Source of the DNA: Pedobacter sp. Leaf176
GTDB lineage: Bacteria; Bacteroidota; Bacteroidia; Sphingobacteriales; Sphingobacteriaceae
DNA: 64,000 nucleotides
NCBI RefSeq assembly: GCF_001424305.1
Contig: NZ_LMPD01000003.1
Location: forward strand, 127,386-191,385
Reading direction: 5' to 3'
The translations under genes and the position numbers were made by a program. Numbering within the stretch: the stretch's first letter is position 1; each line of letters starts with the position of its first letter. Below the pieces are notes generated by a model that saw only the letters and a program-made list of their open reading frames with translations, was not told the origin of the DNA and ran no database searches. Positions 61,374-64,000 of the stretch are shown one piece after another.

Positions 61374-63548
61374 ATGAAAAGCTTAAGAACCATCGCATTA
61401 AAAGAGGCTCAAAACAGAATTTCACCAGAAGTTAAATCACCATCAGCAAAAATTTCTGACTTTTTTGGCGCTAATGTATTTGATAAGAGAAAAATGAGAG
61501 ATTTCTTATCTAAAGACGTGTATGAAAAATTGATATCATCCATCAACCAGGGCGAATTAATTAACACAGATGACGCGAACCAGATTGCTACAGCCATGAA
61601 AGCCTGGGCGATGAGTGCGGGCGCTACCCATTATACACACTGGTTTCAGCCTTTAACAGGAACAACTGCAGAAAAGCATGATTCCTTTTTTGAGCCTAGC
61701 GGCGATGGTGCCATCGAAAAGTTTTCAGGAAGTGCATTAGTTCAACAAGAGCCAGATGCTTCCAGCTTCCCTAACGGCGGTATCCGTAATACATTCGAAG
61801 CCCGTGGTTACACTGCATGGGACCCATCATCTCCAGCGTTCATTATGGAAAGTAAAGCAGGTAAAACCCTATGTATCCCAACGGTTTTTGTATCCTATAC
61901 AGGTGAAGCCTTAGATTATAAAGCACCTTTATTAAAAGCATTGGCGGCGCTTGATAAAGCAGCTGTTGATGTTTGCCAATATTTCGATAAAAGCATTACC
62001 AAAGTAAATGCATCTTTAGGCATCGAGCAGGAATATTTCCTGGTTGATGAGTCCTTATTTAATGCCCGTCCGGATTTATTGTTAACCGGCCGTACTTTAT
62101 TCGGACACATGTCTGCTAAAGGCCAGCAATTGGAAGACCATTATTTCGGTTCTATCCCTGAGCGTGTTTTCACCTATATGGTAGACTTCGAAAATGAGGC
62201 TCTGAAATTAGGTATTCCTTTAAAAACCCGCCACAACGAGGTTGCCCCTTCGCAGTTTGAGTGCGCGCCTATTTACGAAGAAATCAACCTGGCCATTGAT
62301 CACAATCAATTATTGATGGACCTGATGGAGAAAGTTGCAAGACGTCACCATTTCCGTGTGTTATTGCACGAAAAACCATATGCCGGCATTAACGGATCAG
62401 GTAAGCACAATAACTGGTCGCTAATTACAGATACCGGTAAAAACTTATTGGCACCGGGTAAAACGCCTAAAAACAACTTAATGTTCCTCACTTTCTTTGT
62501 AAATACAATTAAAGCAGTTAGCGAGCATGCTGATTTATTACGTGCAAGTATTGCATCGGTAAGCAACGACCACCGTTTAGGTGCTAATGAAGCGCCGCCG
62601 GCAATTATCTCCATCTTCTTAGGCTCTCAATTAAACGACGTGCTGGATGAGATTGAGCACTCCCGCATCAGCAAAAAAATTAAAGAAGATAATGCACTTT
62701 GGTTGGGCATACCTAAAATCCCTCAAATCTTATTGGATAACACCGACCGTAACCGTACATCGCCTTTCGCATTCACAGGTAACAAATTCGAGTTGAGGGC
62801 AGTTGGTTCTTCTGCTAACTCTTCAGCACCAATGACCATCCTGAATGCAATCATGGCAGAGCAGCTGGTTAAATTTAAAAATGAAGTAGACAAATTAATT
62901 AAGAAAGGTGATAAAAAAGACATCGCCCTGTTAACTGTAATCAAGAAATACATTAAAGAATCGAAATCTATTCGTTTTGAAGGTAATGGTTATAGCCAGG
63001 AGTGGGAAGATGAAGCTGCAGCACGCGGTTTATCAAACATCAAAACTACGCCTAAAGCTTTAGATGCTTATTTAACTGAAAAATCAGCTGATTTATTTAA
63101 TACCACCGGTATTTACAGCAAACGTGAAATACATGCCCGTCATGAAATCATGTTGGAAAATTTCTATAAAAAACTTCAGATTGAAGCACGTGTAATGGGT
63201 GAAGTTGCAAATACAGCAATTATACCTGCAGCAATTGCTTATCAAAACTCATTAATCGCAAATGTTAAAGGATTAAAAGAAATTGGTGTAGACAGTAAAG
63301 TTTCTATTGATATCGTTAAAAAATTGTCTGAACATTTAGATATCGTTAAAACCAATATTGATGCGATGTTGGAAGAACGTAAAGTAACCAACAAAATCGA
63401 AGATACGCGTGAGAAAGCAATTGCTTATGATGAGAAAGTTAAATCTTACTTTGATACCATCCGTTACCATGCAGACAAACTGGAGCAGATAGTTGATGAC
63501 AGTGTTTGGCCTTTACCTAAATTCAGAGAATTATTATTCATGAAATAA
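61374..63548 (+). CDS. glnN: Glutamine synthetase type III
   Basis: 724 residues; ATP-dependent amidation of glutamate. Length and sequence are those of GSIII, the large hexamer-of-dimers form. The GSIII-type N-terminus (ISDFFGANVFDKRKMRDFLS), the metal/substrate segments GIEQEYFLVDE, RHNEVAPSQFECAPIYEEIN, NGSGKHNNWSL and FELRAVGSSANSSAPM are all present. Start 61374 is supported by a -7 element 20 bases upstream. Monocistronic, closed by a terminator. Nitrogen control in Bacteroidota usually acts on this gene. Confidence 0.96.
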   Translation: MKSLRTIALKEAQNRISPEVKSPSAKISDFFGANVFDKRKMRDFLSKDVYEKLISSINQGELINTDDANQIATAMKAWAMSAGATHYTHWFQPLTGTTAEKHDSFFEPSGDGAIEKFSGSALVQQEPDASSFPNGGIRNTFEARGYTAWDPSSPAFIMESKAGKTLCIPTVFVSYTGEALDYKAPLLKALAALDKAAVDVCQYFDKSITKVNASLGIEQEYFLVDESLFNARPDLLLTGRTLFGHMSAKGQQLEDHYFGSIPERVFTYMVDFENEALKLGIPLKTRHNEVAPSQFECAPIYEEINLAIDHNQLLMDLMEKVARRHHFRVLLHEKPYAGINGSGKHNNWSLITDTGKNLLAPGKTPKNNLMFLTFFVNTIKAVSEHADLLRASIASVSNDHRLGANEAPPAIISIFLGSQLNDVLDEIEHSRISKKIKEDNALWLGIPKIPQILLDNTDRNRTSPFAFTGNKFELRAVGSSANSSAPMTILNAIMAEQLVKFKNEVDKLIKKGDKKDIALLTVIKKYIKESKSIRFEGNGYSQEWEDEAAARGLSNIKTTPKALDAYLTEKSADLFNTTGIYSKREIHARHEIMLENFYKKLQIEARVMGEVANTAIIPAAIAYQNSLIANVKGLKEIGVDSKVSIDIVKKLSEHLDIVKTNIDAMLEERKVTNKIEDTREKAIAYDEKVKSYFDTIRYHADKLEQIVDDSVWPLPKFRELLFMK

Positions 63549-63574
63549 AATCAAAGGCATAAGCTAAAAAATTT

Positions 63575-63603
63575 AAGGCGTAGGGTAAACTCTACGCCTT
63601 TCT
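63575..63603 (+). terminator. Rho-independent terminator of glnN
   Basis: AAGGCGTAG (63575-63583) pairs perfectly with CTACGCCTT (63592-63600), 8-base loop, then TTCTTG. It begins 26 bases after the stop. Confidence 0.85.
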
Positions 63604-63605
63604 TG

Positions 63606-64000
63606 ATCATGATTTTCAGGATTTAAGGATTTTAAGATGCTCTGTTACCTTGCGATTACTTATAATCCAAGTATAAAATATCTGGTTGTATTATCCATTC
63701 AACAAATGAAAATTTCAAGATCATTTATTAAAATTAAGCGTTTTAAGATGCGCATTGCTCTATATGTTCTTAACTTCTTAATGGTAAATTATTTATCCAA
63801 TATTTATCCTCAGGTATGCTTAGGTTCCTAAGGTGGTGAAAAAGATCATGATTTTCAGGTTTAAGGATTTTAAGATTCACTACTTATTCTGTTCTTAATT
63901 CCTTAATGGTAAATTGTTTTTCAATATTTATCCTGAGCTGTTCTAAGGTTCTTAAGGTGGTGAAAAGATTCTGATTTTCAGGTTTAAGGATTTTAAGATT
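63606..64000. repeat. Tandem AT-rich noncoding repeat array at the right edge
   Basis: A unit starting GATCATGATTTTCAGG and continuing TTTAAGGATTTTAAGATT recurs at 63606, 63844 and 63967 (the last with CTG for ATG). Units also share a second block, CTTAATGGTAAATT...ATATTTATCCT, and end in TTCTTAAGGTGGTGAAAA-like sequence. The second unit is 123 bases; the first is 238 bases with extra internal sequence; the third is cut by the window end. No protein-coding content is convincing. Confidence 0.75.

Noticed and set aside
63637..63831. 64-residue plus-strand frame in the right-edge array
   Set aside because: It lies inside the first repeat unit, is not preserved in the second unit and has no protein-like features.

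Overview
The window looks like a chromosomal segment from a Bacteroidota bacterium of the Sphingobacteriaceae, most likely Pedobacter or a close relative. The DNA is AT-rich. Genes typical of the group are present: two ECF sigma/FecR pairs with STN-containing TonB-dependent receptors, a SusC/SusD pair, DUF6266, DUF4142 and DUF4260 proteins, a long purL, glutamine synthetase III, and -7 promoter elements of the form TANNTTTG. Assignment rests on protein recognition alone, without a database search.

Layout. 0.3-2.4 kb: two single-domain response regulators, a lipoprotein and a small membrane protein; the first regulator and the lipoprotein carry single-base frameshifts. 2.9-10 kb: a PRC-barrel stress-type protein, a secreted esterase with C-terminal TPRs, and a 1453-residue hybrid histidine kinase. 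10.5-13.4 kb: a UBP-type zinc finger protein paired with a thioredoxin-reductase-like flavoprotein that lacks redox cysteines, two small proteins and an Fpg/Nei-like glycosylase. 13.5-18.6 kb: two Crp/Fnr regulators, an AhpD-like protein, small enzymes, and a MarR-GNAT fusion gene with a palindromic operator. 18.6-21.2 kb: a chromate operon (ChrB-domain/AraC fusion regulator, a small envelope protein, ChrA) abutting a broken DUF2000-like gene. 21.5-28.9 kb: a sensor kinase with a STAS-like tail, a low-complexity DUF4142 lipoprotein, a decayed fatty-acid hydroxylase, and an LLM flavoprotein/TPP enzyme pair.

29.4-50.1 kb is the main accessory block: two ECF/FecR cell-surface signalling systems facing each other. 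The left one (+) drives two tandem paralogous TonB-dependent receptors. The right one (-) drives SusC/SusD plus a lipoprotein zinc metalloprotease, an amidohydrolase, a TlpA-type thioredoxin and an alpha/beta hydrolase. I read the right-hand one as a candidate peptide or amide capture-and-processing locus; the substrate is unknown.

50.9-63.6 kb is housekeeping: tRNA-His, RNase HI, DUF6266, fructose bisphosphatase, a YfcE-type phosphoesterase, a tRNA m6A methyltransferase, a VOC protein, PurL (with a dispersed-repeat-encoded peptide at its N-terminus), a TonB protein and glutamine synthetase III. The last 400 bases are a noncoding repeat array that runs off the window. Several intergenic gaps hold decayed coding sequence (18.4, 25.5-25.9 and 50.2-50.7 kb), so this segment appears to have been remodelled repeatedly.
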